Shown: positions 1 through 7,815 of the stretch, piece after piece
How the letters are laid out: every line of letters starts with the position of its first letter
Numbering within the stretch: the first letter of the stretch is position 1
Assembly (NCBI GenBank): GCA_038239005.1
Contig: JBBSFE010000019.1
Location: 1 to 64,000 of the forward strand
Direction of reading: 5' to 3'
DNA from: DASXHD01 sp038239005
GTDB taxonomy: Bacteria; Myxococcota_A; Polyangia; Polyangiales; Polyangiaceae
DNA length: 64,000 nucleotides
Notes under the pieces: generated by a model
Told to the model about the DNA's origin: nothing
The model's database searches: none
What the model saw: only the letters and a program-made list of their open reading frames with translations
Translations under genes and position numbers: made by a program

Positions 1-119
1 GCCGCTCCGGGACCCTGTACTTCACGTAGCTGCTGTTCGCAGCTACATGAACTCCTCGTCGCGGCTTTGCCGCTCCGGGACCCTGTACTTCACGTAGCTG
101 CTGTTCGCAGCTACATGAA
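1..119. repeat. Tandem 68-bp repeat with an internal hairpin
   Basis: A 51-bp sequence at 1-51 recurs without mismatch at 69-119, separated by 17 bp, so the period is 68 bp. The array probably continues to the left of the window. Each copy contains the inverted repeat GTAGCTGC-TGTTC-GCAGCTAC, flanked by TTCA and TGAA arms that lengthen the stem past one mismatch. The second copy carries the stop codon and last codons of the prepilin peptidase gene, so the duplication reached into that coding end. It may be a REP-like or terminator element; no T-tract follows it. Confidence 0.85.
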
Positions 120-1058
120 GAAAATGCCGTGGGCGTACTCGAGGATGAAGTCGTGAAAGAGCATCATCTCGATGAACGCCATCGCGAGGAACGGGCCGAA
201 CGCCATTCGCGCCAGGCCGGCATCCGCGTCTTCGTCGTCGGCTAACGGATCTTCAGCGAGCGCCTCTTTGGCCTCTTCGTCGCCCTCGGCGGCGGCTTTG
301 CGAAGCTCGGCGAGCTCTTCTTTCACGGCGTCCGGGATTTGAATTTTACCGCGCACGAGCCAGAGCACGAGCGCGGCGAGCGTGCCTTGAATGGCGCCCG
401 CGAGGAGTGCCCAGAGCACGCCGAACACGCCGAAGAACGCGCCGGCCATCATCAAGAGCTTCGCGTCACCGAGCCCCATGCCTGGCCGCCCGCGCGCCAT
501 GCGATAGAGGAACACGAAAGGGATGTACGTGATCAAGAAGCCGGCAGCCGCCGCGATGACGGCGCTGACGATCGACATCCCGCGAAACGACGACGTCGCG
601 ATGCCGAGGATGGTGCCGCCGATGGTGACGCTGTCGGGGATGTACATCCATTCGAAGTCGATGAATGCGGCAGCGATGAGCGCCAGGATGACCGCGAAGT
701 TCGTGAGATAGATGCATGTTGCACGTATCACGGACGCTTCCGGCATCGCGAAGACCGTGAGCTCGAGCACCGCAATCGATGCAGCGCCGCCGAGCGCTTC
801 CACGAGTGGATAACGCACGCTCACTTTGACGCCGCAGCACCGCGCTTTGCCGAGCATGAAGAGCCACGAAAAGACGGGGATGTTGTTCCACCACGCGATG
901 GGTTTGCCGCACGCAGGGCAGCGCGATCCGGGTTTGACGACGCTCTCGTCGCGCGGGACGCGATGAATGACGACGTTGAGAAAGCTGCCCCAAACGAGCC
1001 CGAAAAAGAGCGCCAGCGCGCGTAGGGCGCCGTGCGGCAGCTCGTCTACACGCAACAT
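111..1058 (-). CDS. pilD: Prepilin peptidase (type IV leader peptidase, PilD/GspO family)
   Basis: A membrane aspartyl protease that cleaves, and usually N-methylates, type IV pilin or type II secretion pseudopilin precursors at the inner membrane. At 315 aa it is slightly longer than usual. The N-terminal cytoplasmic domain has the Cys pairs CPAC (residues 47-50) and CC (74-75). The two catalytic aspartates sit in IDFEWMYIPD (D134) and GMGLGDAK (D198). About eight hydrophobic segments are visible. An acidic insert of about 45 residues (roughly 240-285) before the final FGPFLA helix is unusual. The last codons lie inside the tandem repeat at 69-119, so the native C-terminus may have been altered. 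No pilin genes are adjacent. Confidence 0.93.
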   Translation of the reverse strand: MLRVDELPHGALRALALFFGLVWGSFLNVVIHRVPRDESVVKPGSRCPACGKPIAWWNNIPVFSWLFMLGKARCCGVKVSVRYPLVEALGGAASIAVLELTVFAMPEASVIRATCIYLTNFAVILALIAAAFIDFEWMYIPDSVTIGGTILGIATSSFRGMSIVSAVIAAAAGFLITYIPFVFLYRMARGRPGMGLGDAKLLMMAGAFFGVFGVLWALLAGAIQGTLAALVLWLVRGKIQIPDAVKEELAELRKAAAEGDEEAKEALAEDPLADDEDADAGLARMAFGPFLAMAFIEMMLFHDFILEYAHGIFFM

Positions 1059-1099
1059 CTGATGAACCTAGCATGTGTTTTCTGCTACTTCGCTCCGCC

Positions 1100-1708
1100 A
1101 TGCTCATGGCGGTCAACCCGGACCACCCCGAGCCGCGCAAGATTGCGCGCGCGGTGGCTGCGCTCGAGGCGGGAGACGTCATCGCGTACCCGACGGATAC
1201 CGTTTACGGGCTCGGCTGCGATTTGCTCAACAAGAAGGCGATCGATCGCCTCTACGCCATCAAGGGAATGGACCGCGCGCATCCGCTTGCGTTCATCTGC
1301 CCCGACCTCAGCGACATCGCGCGCTATGCGATCGTCGAAAAATATCACTATCGAATTTTGCGGCGGCTCTTGCCTGGGCCGTATTGCTTCATCCTCACGG
1401 CGACGCGCGAGGTGCCGAAGATGCTCCAATCGAAGCGCCGCACCGTGGGCATTCGCGTGCCCGCGCATGAGGTCACGCTCGCGCTGACACGCGCGCTCGG
1501 GCGACCACTCGTGTCGACGACTGCGCAACGAACGATGGACGAAAAGCCGTTCGTCGATCCGCGCGAGATCGATTACGCGTTTCCGGGCCTCGCGCTCGTG
1601 CTCGACGCGGGCGCAGGCGGCGAGGTCCCCAGCACCGTGGTCGATCTCACGACGACACCGCCTGAAATCATTCGCGAAGGCGCGGGATCCGTCGCCGCGA
1701 TCGCGTGA
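1100..1708 (+). CDS. yciO: Sua5/YciO/YrdC-family protein (YciO-like)
   Basis: This 202-aa protein has the YrdC fold that binds ATP and RNA-like ligands. Family members make threonylcarbamoyl-AMP for tRNA t6A. This one resembles the YciO branch more than TsaC/Sua5: it opens with VNPDHPEPRKIARAV and has YPTDTVYGLGC, LLPGPYCFIL, KRRTVGIRVP and STTA. The C-terminal Sua5 domain is absent, and the YciO branch is only weakly active in t6A synthesis. I use ATG 1100 because a GCTACTTC box lies 8 nt upstream; ATG 1106 is the alternative. The gene diverges from the prepilin peptidase gene. Confidence 0.88.
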   Translation: MLMAVNPDHPEPRKIARAVAALEAGDVIAYPTDTVYGLGCDLLNKKAIDRLYAIKGMDRAHPLAFICPDLSDIARYAIVEKYHYRILRRLLPGPYCFILTATREVPKMLQSKRRTVGIRVPAHEVTLALTRALGRPLVSTTAQRTMDEKPFVDPREIDYAFPGLALVLDAGAGGEVPSTVVDLTTTPPEIIREGAGSVAAIA

Positions 1709-1721
1709 CGTTGAATTTTTT

Positions 1722-2867
1722 ATGAGGATTGTGCCGCTCGCCTTGTGTCTCGTCGTCGCGTGCGATGGCGCGCCATCGTACGATCCGCATCCCGTGCTGC
1801 CGTCGTGGATGGATGACGCACACGTGCTCGTTTCGGGACACGATCTCGAAGACGAGCAAGATTGCCGCACGCAAATCTGCAGGCACAACGAGAACGTCGA
1901 CATGATCGCGTGGAACGGCGCGTTCTATCTCGTGCATCGCACAGCGCGCAGCCAAGTGCTCGGGCCGAACTCGAGCCTTCATGTGTTTCGATCGACCGAC
2001 GGGAAATCGTTCGACGACCTCGCCACCATCGAAGCGCCGAGCGATCGCGATCTCCGCGACCCACATTTTTACGTCGTCGGCTCCGAGCTACGCATTCACG
2101 CGATCACTCGGCTTCCGGTGAGCTCCGTGCGCGACACGGGCGTCGATTCGATCAGCGTCGCGACGAGCTCGACCGACGGGAAAACGTGGTCTGCGCTTCA
2201 AAACATCGGCCCGACAGGCTGGAGCTTCTGGCGCGCCCAAAAATCGAACGGCGTCTATTACAGCGCCGCTTACGCCGATGGAGATCAGAGCGTCTCGCTC
2301 TTTTCGTCGACCGACGGAACCACGTGGACACAAGGCGCACAGGTGTACGGCGTCGCCGCGGACACGCCGCTCGAGACCGAGCTCGTGTTCATGCCTTCGG
2401 GCACGCTGCTCGCGATCGTTCGCACCGACGGCGCAGACGCGGTGTATCTCGCGACGCAACCGCCGATCTCGACGCGCATCTGCTGGTCGCATCCGCCCTA
2501 CGACACGTTCGATTGCCCGCAGACGCTCGATGGCGTTCGGCTCGATGGTCCACTCGCATTCTTCTGGCAGAACCGCCTCTTCGTCGTCGCGCGCAAACAC
2601 ATCCTCGACGATCTCTCGGGACGCAAGCGCACCGCGCTCTACGAAATCACGGGCACGCTCGACGGCGGGCCGATCGCGATCCACGAGTGGGGCGAGATCC
2701 CGAGCGCAGGCGACACATCGTACGCCGGCTACGCGATGCTCGACGATCACCGCGCCGTCGTGGGTTGGTACAGCGGCGATCTCGAGCGCGACGAGCCATG
2801 GGTCACCGCGATTTTCAATCTCACCGACATCTGGCTCGGCACGATCGATCTCTCTCGCGTGCACTAA
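1722..2867 (+). CDS. Lipoprotein with sialidase-like Asp-box repeats
   Basis: A 381-aa exported protein. The signal peptide ends in the lipobox LVVAC, with the acylated Cys at residue 14. Repeated Asp-box-like motifs (STDGKSF, STDGKTW, STDGTTW) indicate a sialidase/BNR-type beta-propeller. The catalytic Arg triad of true sialidases could not be identified, so enzymatic activity is not claimed. The gene starts 13 bp after the YciO gene and may be co-transcribed with it. Its stop codon overlaps the convergent thiD stop by 4 bp. A surface-attached carbohydrate-binding or hydrolase protein is the most that can be inferred. Confidence 0.8.
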   Translation: MRIVPLALCLVVACDGAPSYDPHPVLPSWMDDAHVLVSGHDLEDEQDCRTQICRHNENVDMIAWNGAFYLVHRTARSQVLGPNSSLHVFRSTDGKSFDDLATIEAPSDRDLRDPHFYVVGSELRIHAITRLPVSSVRDTGVDSISVATSSTDGKTWSALQNIGPTGWSFWRAQKSNGVYYSAAYADGDQSVSLFSSTDGTTWTQGAQVYGVAADTPLETELVFMPSGTLLAIVRTDGADAVYLATQPPISTRICWSHPPYDTFDCPQTLDGVRLDGPLAFFWQNRLFVVARKHILDDLSGRKRTALYEITGTLDGGPIAIHEWGEIPSAGDTSYAGYAMLDDHRAVVGWYSGDLERDEPWVTAIFNLTDIWLGTIDLSRVH

Positions 2868-3637
2868 GCCAAGACGAGCGATTTTCCGCCGACGTCGACG
2901 GCGTGCGCGAGCGCGGCGCGGTGTTTTCGTTTGGCGAAGCGAGCGGCTTCGATCACGTCGTCGCCGAGCGCGAGACGCGCGGCAATCAGGGACGCGAGAA
3001 AACAACCGCCGCCGTGGATCGGGCGTTTCAAAGCAAGGCGCGGCGCAGCGAGATCGATCGCTCCCTTGCGCGTTGCGAGCACGTCGATGGAACGCGGCCC
3101 CGTGAGATGTCCGCCTTTCACGAGCGCGGCGCGTGCGCCCATCGTCACGATCCCCCGTGCGGCGACGCGCGCGGATTCGACGTCCGTGACGTGAAGGCCC
3201 GTGATGGCTTCGGCTTCCTGGACATTCGCGGTGACGAGCGTGACACGCGGAACGAGATCGAATCGCATCGCGTCGAGCGCTTTTTCGGCGAGGAGGCGTC
3301 CGCGTCCACGTGATGGAACCATCACCGGATCGAGGACCGTAGGCAGGCCGTGCGCGACGACGAACCCGGCAGCTGCGCGAAGGTTCGCTGCATCTCCGAG
3401 AGCGCCAATCTTGATCGCGCGCACGTTCTGATCGCGCATCACCAAACGCGCTTGCTCGAGCCAAGTACGCGGTGGAATCGGCGTGGCACTCTTCATCCCG
3501 CTCGTCGATTGCACCGTGAGCACCGTGGCGACGCCGCACGCGAAAGCGCCGGCGATGTGAATGGCGCGCGCGTCGGCGAGGAGCCCCGCACCACCACCAG
3601 GATCGAGCCCACCCATGACGAGGACGCACGGCGTCAT
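2864..3637 (-). CDS. thiD: Hydroxymethylpyrimidine/phosphomethylpyrimidine kinase
   Basis: A cytoplasmic ribokinase-fold enzyme of thiamine synthesis that phosphorylates HMP and HMP-P. The 257-aa length is normal. Visible motifs are GGLDPGGGAG (residues 9-18), KIG (76-78), VLDPVMV (101-107), TANVQEAEAI (136-145) and LVKGGHL (172-178). The anion-hole/catalytic stretch reads HGGGC (208-212) where ThiD usually has HGTGC; the Cys is kept. No other thi gene is adjacent. The gene diverges from the GH94-like gene across only 22 bp. A TAGCTT box 6 nt before its ATG suggests a leaderless transcript. Confidence 0.92.
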   Translation of the reverse strand: MTPCVLVMGGLDPGGGAGLLADARAIHIAGAFACGVATVLTVQSTSGMKSATPIPPRTWLEQARLVMRDQNVRAIKIGALGDAANLRAAAGFVVAHGLPTVLDPVMVPSRGRGRLLAEKALDAMRFDLVPRVTLVTANVQEAEAITGLHVTDVESARVAARGIVTMGARAALVKGGHLTGPRSIDVLATRKGAIDLAAPRLALKRPIHGGGCFLASLIAARLALGDDVIEAARFAKRKHRAALAHAVDVGGKSLVLA

Positions 3638-3659
3638 CGCCTGAAGCTACACTGCCGCC
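3638..3659. promoter_or_regulatory. 22-bp bidirectional promoter, leaderless on both sides
   Basis: The 22 bp between the thiD start (minus strand) and the GH94-like start (plus strand) hold two opposed -10 boxes in the 10-mer AAGCTACACT (3644-3653). TAGCTT reads toward thiD and TACACT toward the other gene, and the two share the central TA. Each box ends exactly 6 nt before its start codon, which would place transcription starts at or next to the start codons. There is no room for a Shine-Dalgarno site outside coding sequence. The same geometry recurs at 62477-62498. Confidence 0.6.
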
Positions 3660-6284
3660 ATGCGCGGTTGGCTGCTTCTCGCTCTCTCGGTCGCGTGCGA
3701 GAGCACCGAGCTTCCAAGAGCGAGCACGTTCGAGCCCGAGCCCGAATCGTGCGACGCCGTCGATGTCGATGCGCCGCGCACGTTCGTTCCGTGCTCGACG
3801 GGAAGCGGTCTCTTCGGGCGCTGGACGATCGATGAAGCCGGCTTGCCTGCGTACGATTACTTGCTCGACGAAAACGCGGACGCGCGCGCGAGTTGGTTCA
3901 ACACCGAAGGCAAAGACCGGCGCGACCAATGGTTCTCGTTCGGCAATGCGCGCGTCACCGCGCTCGCCACCAACGACGGACCCATCGAGCTCACGACGCA
4001 AGACCGAGGCATTACGTACCTCGACAAGATCGACGCATCGCAATCGAACTTCGGCGGTGGCTTCTCGTATCTCGACGACGGCAGCGTGACGTGGAGCAGC
4101 GCCTACGCGTGGCGCCCGCACGACAGCACGACGACGCGTCGGTTCGGTATGGGCTACGCACGCTCGTCGATCGACTATCGAGGCATCACGCTGACGCGAA
4201 CGACGTTCGCTCCCGTCGGCGATGTGCGCGCGGTCATCGACGAAGTCGTGCTCGCGAACACGACGAGCGCATCGCAGCGGCTGCGGCACTACGAAGTATG
4301 GGACGTCGCGCGGCGGCCCATCGAGACGAACTGGATCGTCTCGGGCCTTCCGCTATCGAGCGTGCCCGCGAGCGTCGAAGCGGCGCGTGATGCGCGGAAC
4401 GCCATGTTCGACGAAGACGTTTCGCTCGACGCGAGCACCGGCATTCTGGGTCTGCGACGCACGTACGTCTCGCCCGACGCACGACCGGGAATCGACGACG
4501 TCAGCGCGATGGATGCGTATCCGGGCGACCCATATTTAGCGGCGATCGCGGCGCCAATCGATGCAGTTTACACGGATCAAACCGCGTTCTTCGGCGCTGG
4601 CGGGGCGGCGAATCCCGATGCGGTCGCGGCGCGCATGCATGGCGATGGGGCGACGCTTCCGAGGAGTCACGGGCTCGGGCAACCGCGCACGTTCGTGATG
4701 CGGAGCGACGTCACGCTCGCAGCAGGCGAGTCACGCACGCTTCGCTTCGCGTACGGGTACGCGCCGATGAGTGAAGCGTTCGACGTTCCGAAGGCAGCGT
4801 CGCTCGATGCGGAGCGCGACGATCTCGCGCAGCACCTCGTGTACTTCGCAACGCCGCACGCCAACGGTCCAGTGACGGGCGGCGCGCTCCAACGCGAGAT
4901 GGCGTGGCACGCGTCGCAGATCGAGGCGTCGGTTGCGTATCGCGATCATTGGAAGACGCACGTCGTGCCACAAGGCTCGGCGTATTTGTATTTGCATGGC
5001 GCCGATGGCTCGCTGCGCGATCTCGCGCTCTTCACGATTCCGCTCGCCTACACGCACCCGGAGCTCGCCCGCGAAGAGATCCAAATGATGATCGGCACGC
5101 AGCACTCGGACGACGGCCGATTTTCGTACGCGTTTCAAGGCAACGGCGTGCTCGATGACGCGCTCGGCCTTCACGCAAGGCCCAGCGATCTCGATTTGTT
5201 TTTCTTGTGGGCGCTCTCCGAATACGTCGGCGCAACCGGCGACACCTCCGTCGTCGATGCTCACGCGATCGCATCCGTGCGTCACTTGTTCGACGTCGTC
5301 GGTGCGGGCCCGCACGGCCTCGTGCGCCTCGGTGATGGCGACTGGAACGACGGCATCGTTTTTTCTGCGAGCGATCGCGCGCTCGCGATCGCATCCGGCG
5401 AGAGTGTTCCGAATACGCAAATGGCGATCGCCGTGTTGCCTCGCGCGGCCGACGTGCTCGAGGCGCTCGACCCAGTGACCGCCGACGAGATGCGCGCGCA
5501 CGTCGCGGACTATCGCGCGGCGCTTCCGCAAACCTGGACGGGCTCGTTCTTCGGTCGCGCGTACTTCGGCGATGGCGTGCTCTTTCAAGGCGACGTGATC
5601 GATCTCGAGTCGCAAGTGTGGGGGCTCATCGCTGGAGCTGTGCCCGATCGCGATGCGCTCGTCTTGGCGATCGCCAGGACGCTCGATGATCCATCGGATG
5701 CGGGAGCGATGCTCGCGGCCGGTGGCCAGGTGTGGCCCGCAATCAGCGGCCTTCTCACGTGGGGCTACGCGCTCTCGGACTCGCCACGCGCGTGGAACCA
5801 CCTCGCGAAAAATACGATGGCCGCGCATGCGCTCGCTTTTCCGAATGTGTGGTCGGGGATCTGGAGTGGTCCCGACGGGCTCGAGTCGCGTTACGGCGAT
5901 CGCCCGGGCCAAAGTTGGTACAGCGCGGTCACGCCGATGACGGATTTTCCGGTGCAAAACAACAATCAGCACGCGATGCCGCTCCTCGCGCTCTTGCGAA
6001 CGTGCGGCGTCGAAGCGAGCGCGTCCGGCCTCGTGATCGATCCACACGCGCCCGAAGATTTCTCGCTCGAGACCGAGCTTGTCGATCTCTCGCGTCGCGG
6101 CACGCTCATCTCGGGCAGCTATCGACCGAACGCGCCGCGCACCATCGAGGTGCGCGCGCCCGCGGGCCGCACGATTGCGTCCGCGACGCTCGACGGCGTC
6201 AGCGTCTCGGTCGCGCCGAATTCGTCGTCCGTGATTCTCGCCACGAACGGCAGCGCGAGCTTCGCGGTCGAGACGACCTACTGA
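3660..6284 (+). CDS. Lipoprotein glycoside hydrolase/phosphorylase, GH94 (GT36)-like
   Basis: This 874-aa protein resembles the cellobiose/chitobiose phosphorylase family. An N-terminal beta-sandwich contains DQWFSFGNARVTA (residues 89-101) and the MGYARSSIDYRGI region. The (alpha/alpha)6 barrel holds RPSDLDLFFLW and GDGDWNDG, with the family's catalytic Asp at about 564. Family members are normally cytoplasmic because they consume phosphate. This one starts with a signal peptide and lipobox LSVAC (Cys13), so it is predicted to be anchored in the envelope. Either it is a hydrolase variant or it works where periplasmic phosphate is available. It is preceded by TACACT plus 6 nt and overlaps the convergent SDR gene by 7 bp. 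Confidence 0.8.
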   Translation: MRGWLLLALSVACESTELPRASTFEPEPESCDAVDVDAPRTFVPCSTGSGLFGRWTIDEAGLPAYDYLLDENADARASWFNTEGKDRRDQWFSFGNARVTALATNDGPIELTTQDRGITYLDKIDASQSNFGGGFSYLDDGSVTWSSAYAWRPHDSTTTRRFGMGYARSSIDYRGITLTRTTFAPVGDVRAVIDEVVLANTTSASQRLRHYEVWDVARRPIETNWIVSGLPLSSVPASVEAARDARNAMFDEDVSLDASTGILGLRRTYVSPDARPGIDDVSAMDAYPGDPYLAAIAAPIDAVYTDQTAFFGAGGAANPDAVAARMHGDGATLPRSHGLGQPRTFVMRSDVTLAAGESRTLRFAYGYAPMSEAFDVPKAASLDAERDDLAQHLVYFATPHANGPVTGGALQREMAWHASQIEASVAYRDHWKTHVVPQGSAYLYLHGADGSLRDLALFTIPLAYTHPELAREEIQMMIGTQHSDDGRFSYAFQGNGVLDDALGLHARPSDLDLFFLWALSEYVGATGDTSVVDAHAIASVRHLFDVVGAGPHGLVRLGDGDWNDGIVFSASDRALAIASGESVPNTQMAIAVLPRAADVLEALDPVTADEMRAHVADYRAALPQTWTGSFFGRAYFGDGVLFQGDVIDLESQVWGLIAGAVPDRDALVLAIARTLDDPSDAGAMLAAGGQVWPAISGLLTWGYALSDSPRAWNHLAKNTMAAHALAFPNVWSGIWSGPDGLESRYGDRPGQSWYSAVTPMTDFPVQNNNQHAMPLLALLRTCGVEASASGLVIDPHAPEDFSLETELVDLSRRGTLISGSYRPNAPRTIEVRAPAGRTIASATLDGVSVSVAPNSSSVILATNGSASFAVETTY

Positions 6285-7081
6285 GGCTTCACGCGCTTCA
6301 TCACTTGCGATGAAGCGAGCCGCACGATCGAGTGGACCGTTCGTGGAAACCGCGTCGCGACGAACATGGCGGCTTTTCCGTGGCTCGTAATCACGGCTTC
6401 GGGCGCGCGCCGTTGTATCGCGGACGCGATCTCGTGCGCCGCGCGATCGTTGGACATCACGAGAAACGGCGGAATCGGATCCCGCCCTTCGTGCATGCGA
6501 ATTTCGCTCTCGACGAATCCGGGCGCGATGTGCGTCACCGATACGCCGGCCGTCGACAGCTCGGCGCCAAGCGCTTCCGACAAAGCGCGGAGAGCGAATT
6601 TGCTCATCGCGTACGCACTCGTTCCCGGGAGCGACAAAAAGCCCGACACGCTCCCGACGATTCCGATGCGCCCGCTCGTTCGCTTGAGCGAGCTCAGTGT
6701 GGCCTTCACGGTTCGGAGCACGCCGAACACGTTCGTCTCGAATTGTCGGCGGTACTCGTCGATCGAGACCTCCTCGACGCTCCCGAGCACGCTAATCCCG
6801 GCGTTGGCCACGACGACATCGAGCTCACCGAACACCGAAAGCGCCTGCCGGACCGCCCTCTGAACCGAGGCCTCATCGCACACGTCGCACTCGATGGCGT
6901 GGGCGTCACGCAACCCGTTCGCAACGCCTTCGAGCTTGGATTTCCGCCGCGCGAGCAGCGCGACACGGGCGCCGCGCTTGTCGTATTCGCGCGCGAGGGC
7001 AGCGCCAATTCCCGAAGAAGCGCCCGTGATCAGGACGGCCATCGGGGCCGAAGGTGCCGGATCGGAAGAAGATATTGCCAT
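6278..7081 (-). CDS. Short-chain dehydrogenase/reductase
   Basis: A 267-aa classical SDR of the Rossmann fold. It has the cofactor motif TGASSGIG near residues 19-26, NAG in VVANAGISV, and the catalytic Ser plus YAMSK, which completes the Ser-Tyr-Lys set. The Arg-rich segment after the second beta strand (LLARRKSKL) favours NADP(H). Its substrate cannot be read from the sequence. An internal ATG at 7042 (MAVLITG) would remove an unusual Ser/Pro-rich N-terminus and is a plausible alternative start. The gene is divergent from the outer-membrane barrel gene. Confidence 0.88.
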   Translation of the reverse strand: MAISSSDPAPSAPMAVLITGASSGIGAALAREYDKRGARVALLARRKSKLEGVANGLRDAHAIECDVCDEASVQRAVRQALSVFGELDVVVANAGISVLGSVEEVSIDEYRRQFETNVFGVLRTVKATLSSLKRTSGRIGIVGSVSGFLSLPGTSAYAMSKFALRALSEALGAELSTAGVSVTHIAPGFVESEIRMHEGRDPIPPFLVMSNDRAAHEIASAIQRRAPEAVITSHGKAAMFVATRFPRTVHSIVRLASSQVMKRVKPQ

Positions 7082-7099
7082 GTGCGTGTTTGTACCGCG

Positions 7100-7129
7100 T
7101 TGACACTGAAAGCGCGCGCCTGCTACGCA
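7100..7129 (+). promoter_or_regulatory. Sigma70-like promoter of the barrel gene
   Basis: A consensus -35 TTGACA (7100-7105) is followed after 18 bp by TACGCA (7124-7129), part of GCTACGCA. The ATG at 7138 lies 8 nt further on, so any 5' leader would be at most a few bases. Confidence 0.55.
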
Positions 7130-7137
7130 CGTCTGCG

Positions 7138-7815
7138 ATGCGGCCGATCCGAGCGCTGGCTCCCGCCGCGGTGGTGGTTGCGTCGATTCTCGCCGCGCCG
7201 CACGCCGCGCACGCGCAGTGCGTCGATGAAGAGCTCAAGCAAGAGCTCATCGGCGGCCGGCACTATCGCGGCGTTCAAGAGCGCCTGTTCATCAAAGCGT
7301 TCCGCCACGAGCTCTCCTTCATGGGCGGCTGGTATGGCGCCGACCTCTACTCGTCGAACTACGTCCTCGGCGGCGCATACACGTTCCACTTCTCGGAAGA
7401 CCTCGCGCTCGAAGCGAGCTTCCAATACACGCGCTTCCACAGCGACGCCGCCGACACCTTCAACCGCCGCTATCCGCAGCTCGTTCTCGAAACCTCCAAC
7501 GACAAGCCCGGCCTGCTCTATTTCGGCCACCTCATTTGGTCGTTCGCATACGGCAAGCTCCGCTGGCTCGGCGGCGGCATCAGCCGTTTCGATTTCAACC
7601 TCGCGCTCGGCGCCGGCGTCACCGACGACACCACCTCGATCGGCGTGACGGGCAGCGCAGGCATCGGCACGAAGTGGTATTTCGGAAAGTGGTTCGCGCT
7701 CCGACTCGACGTGCGCGATCACATCCTGCAACAGCAGCTCATCGGCGAGCAGCACCTCGTGAACGACGTGCTCGTGACGCTCGGCTTCAGCGTCTTCATT
7801 CCGTTCGGGAGCTAA
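7138..7815 (+). CDS. Outer-membrane beta-barrel protein, myxobacterial type (GltA/GltB-like candidate)
   Basis: A 225-aa protein. The signal peptide ends near AAHAQ (about residue 27). It is followed by alternating amphipathic strands rich in aromatic residues (FMGGWYGADLYSSNYVLGG, YTFHFSEDL, GTKWYFGKWFALRLDVRD) and a C-terminal strand ending in Phe-rich LGFSVFIPFG. This is the pattern of the small barrel family widespread in Myxococcota. In Myxococcus xanthus, small barrels (GltA, GltB) pair with the TPR protein GltC in the outer-membrane part of the gliding complex. The genes at 9964-21114 make a similar role possible here, but this is inference. ATG 7138 was chosen because it directly precedes the signal peptide and follows the promoter. 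Confidence 0.78.
   Translation: MRPIRALAPAAVVVASILAAPHAAHAQCVDEELKQELIGGRHYRGVQERLFIKAFRHELSFMGGWYGADLYSSNYVLGGAYTFHFSEDLALEASFQYTRFHSDAADTFNRRYPQLVLETSNDKPGLLYFGHLIWSFAYGKLRWLGGGISRFDFNLALGAGVTDDTTSIGVTGSAGIGTKWYFGKWFALRLDVRDHILQQQLIGEQHLVNDVLVTLGFSVFIPFGS

Noticed and set aside
1..119. Tandem repeat considered as a CRISPR repeat-spacer pair
   Set aside because: Only two long identical copies separated by 17 bp were seen, and the copy reaches into a coding end.
2088..4289. Long open frame on the minus strand (733 codons) antisense to thiD and the GH94-like gene
   Set aside because: Its translation is Arg-rich with no domain and arises from the codon bias of the real genes in other frames. 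The same applies to the other long antisense frames, for example 13688-15241 and 36164-38257.
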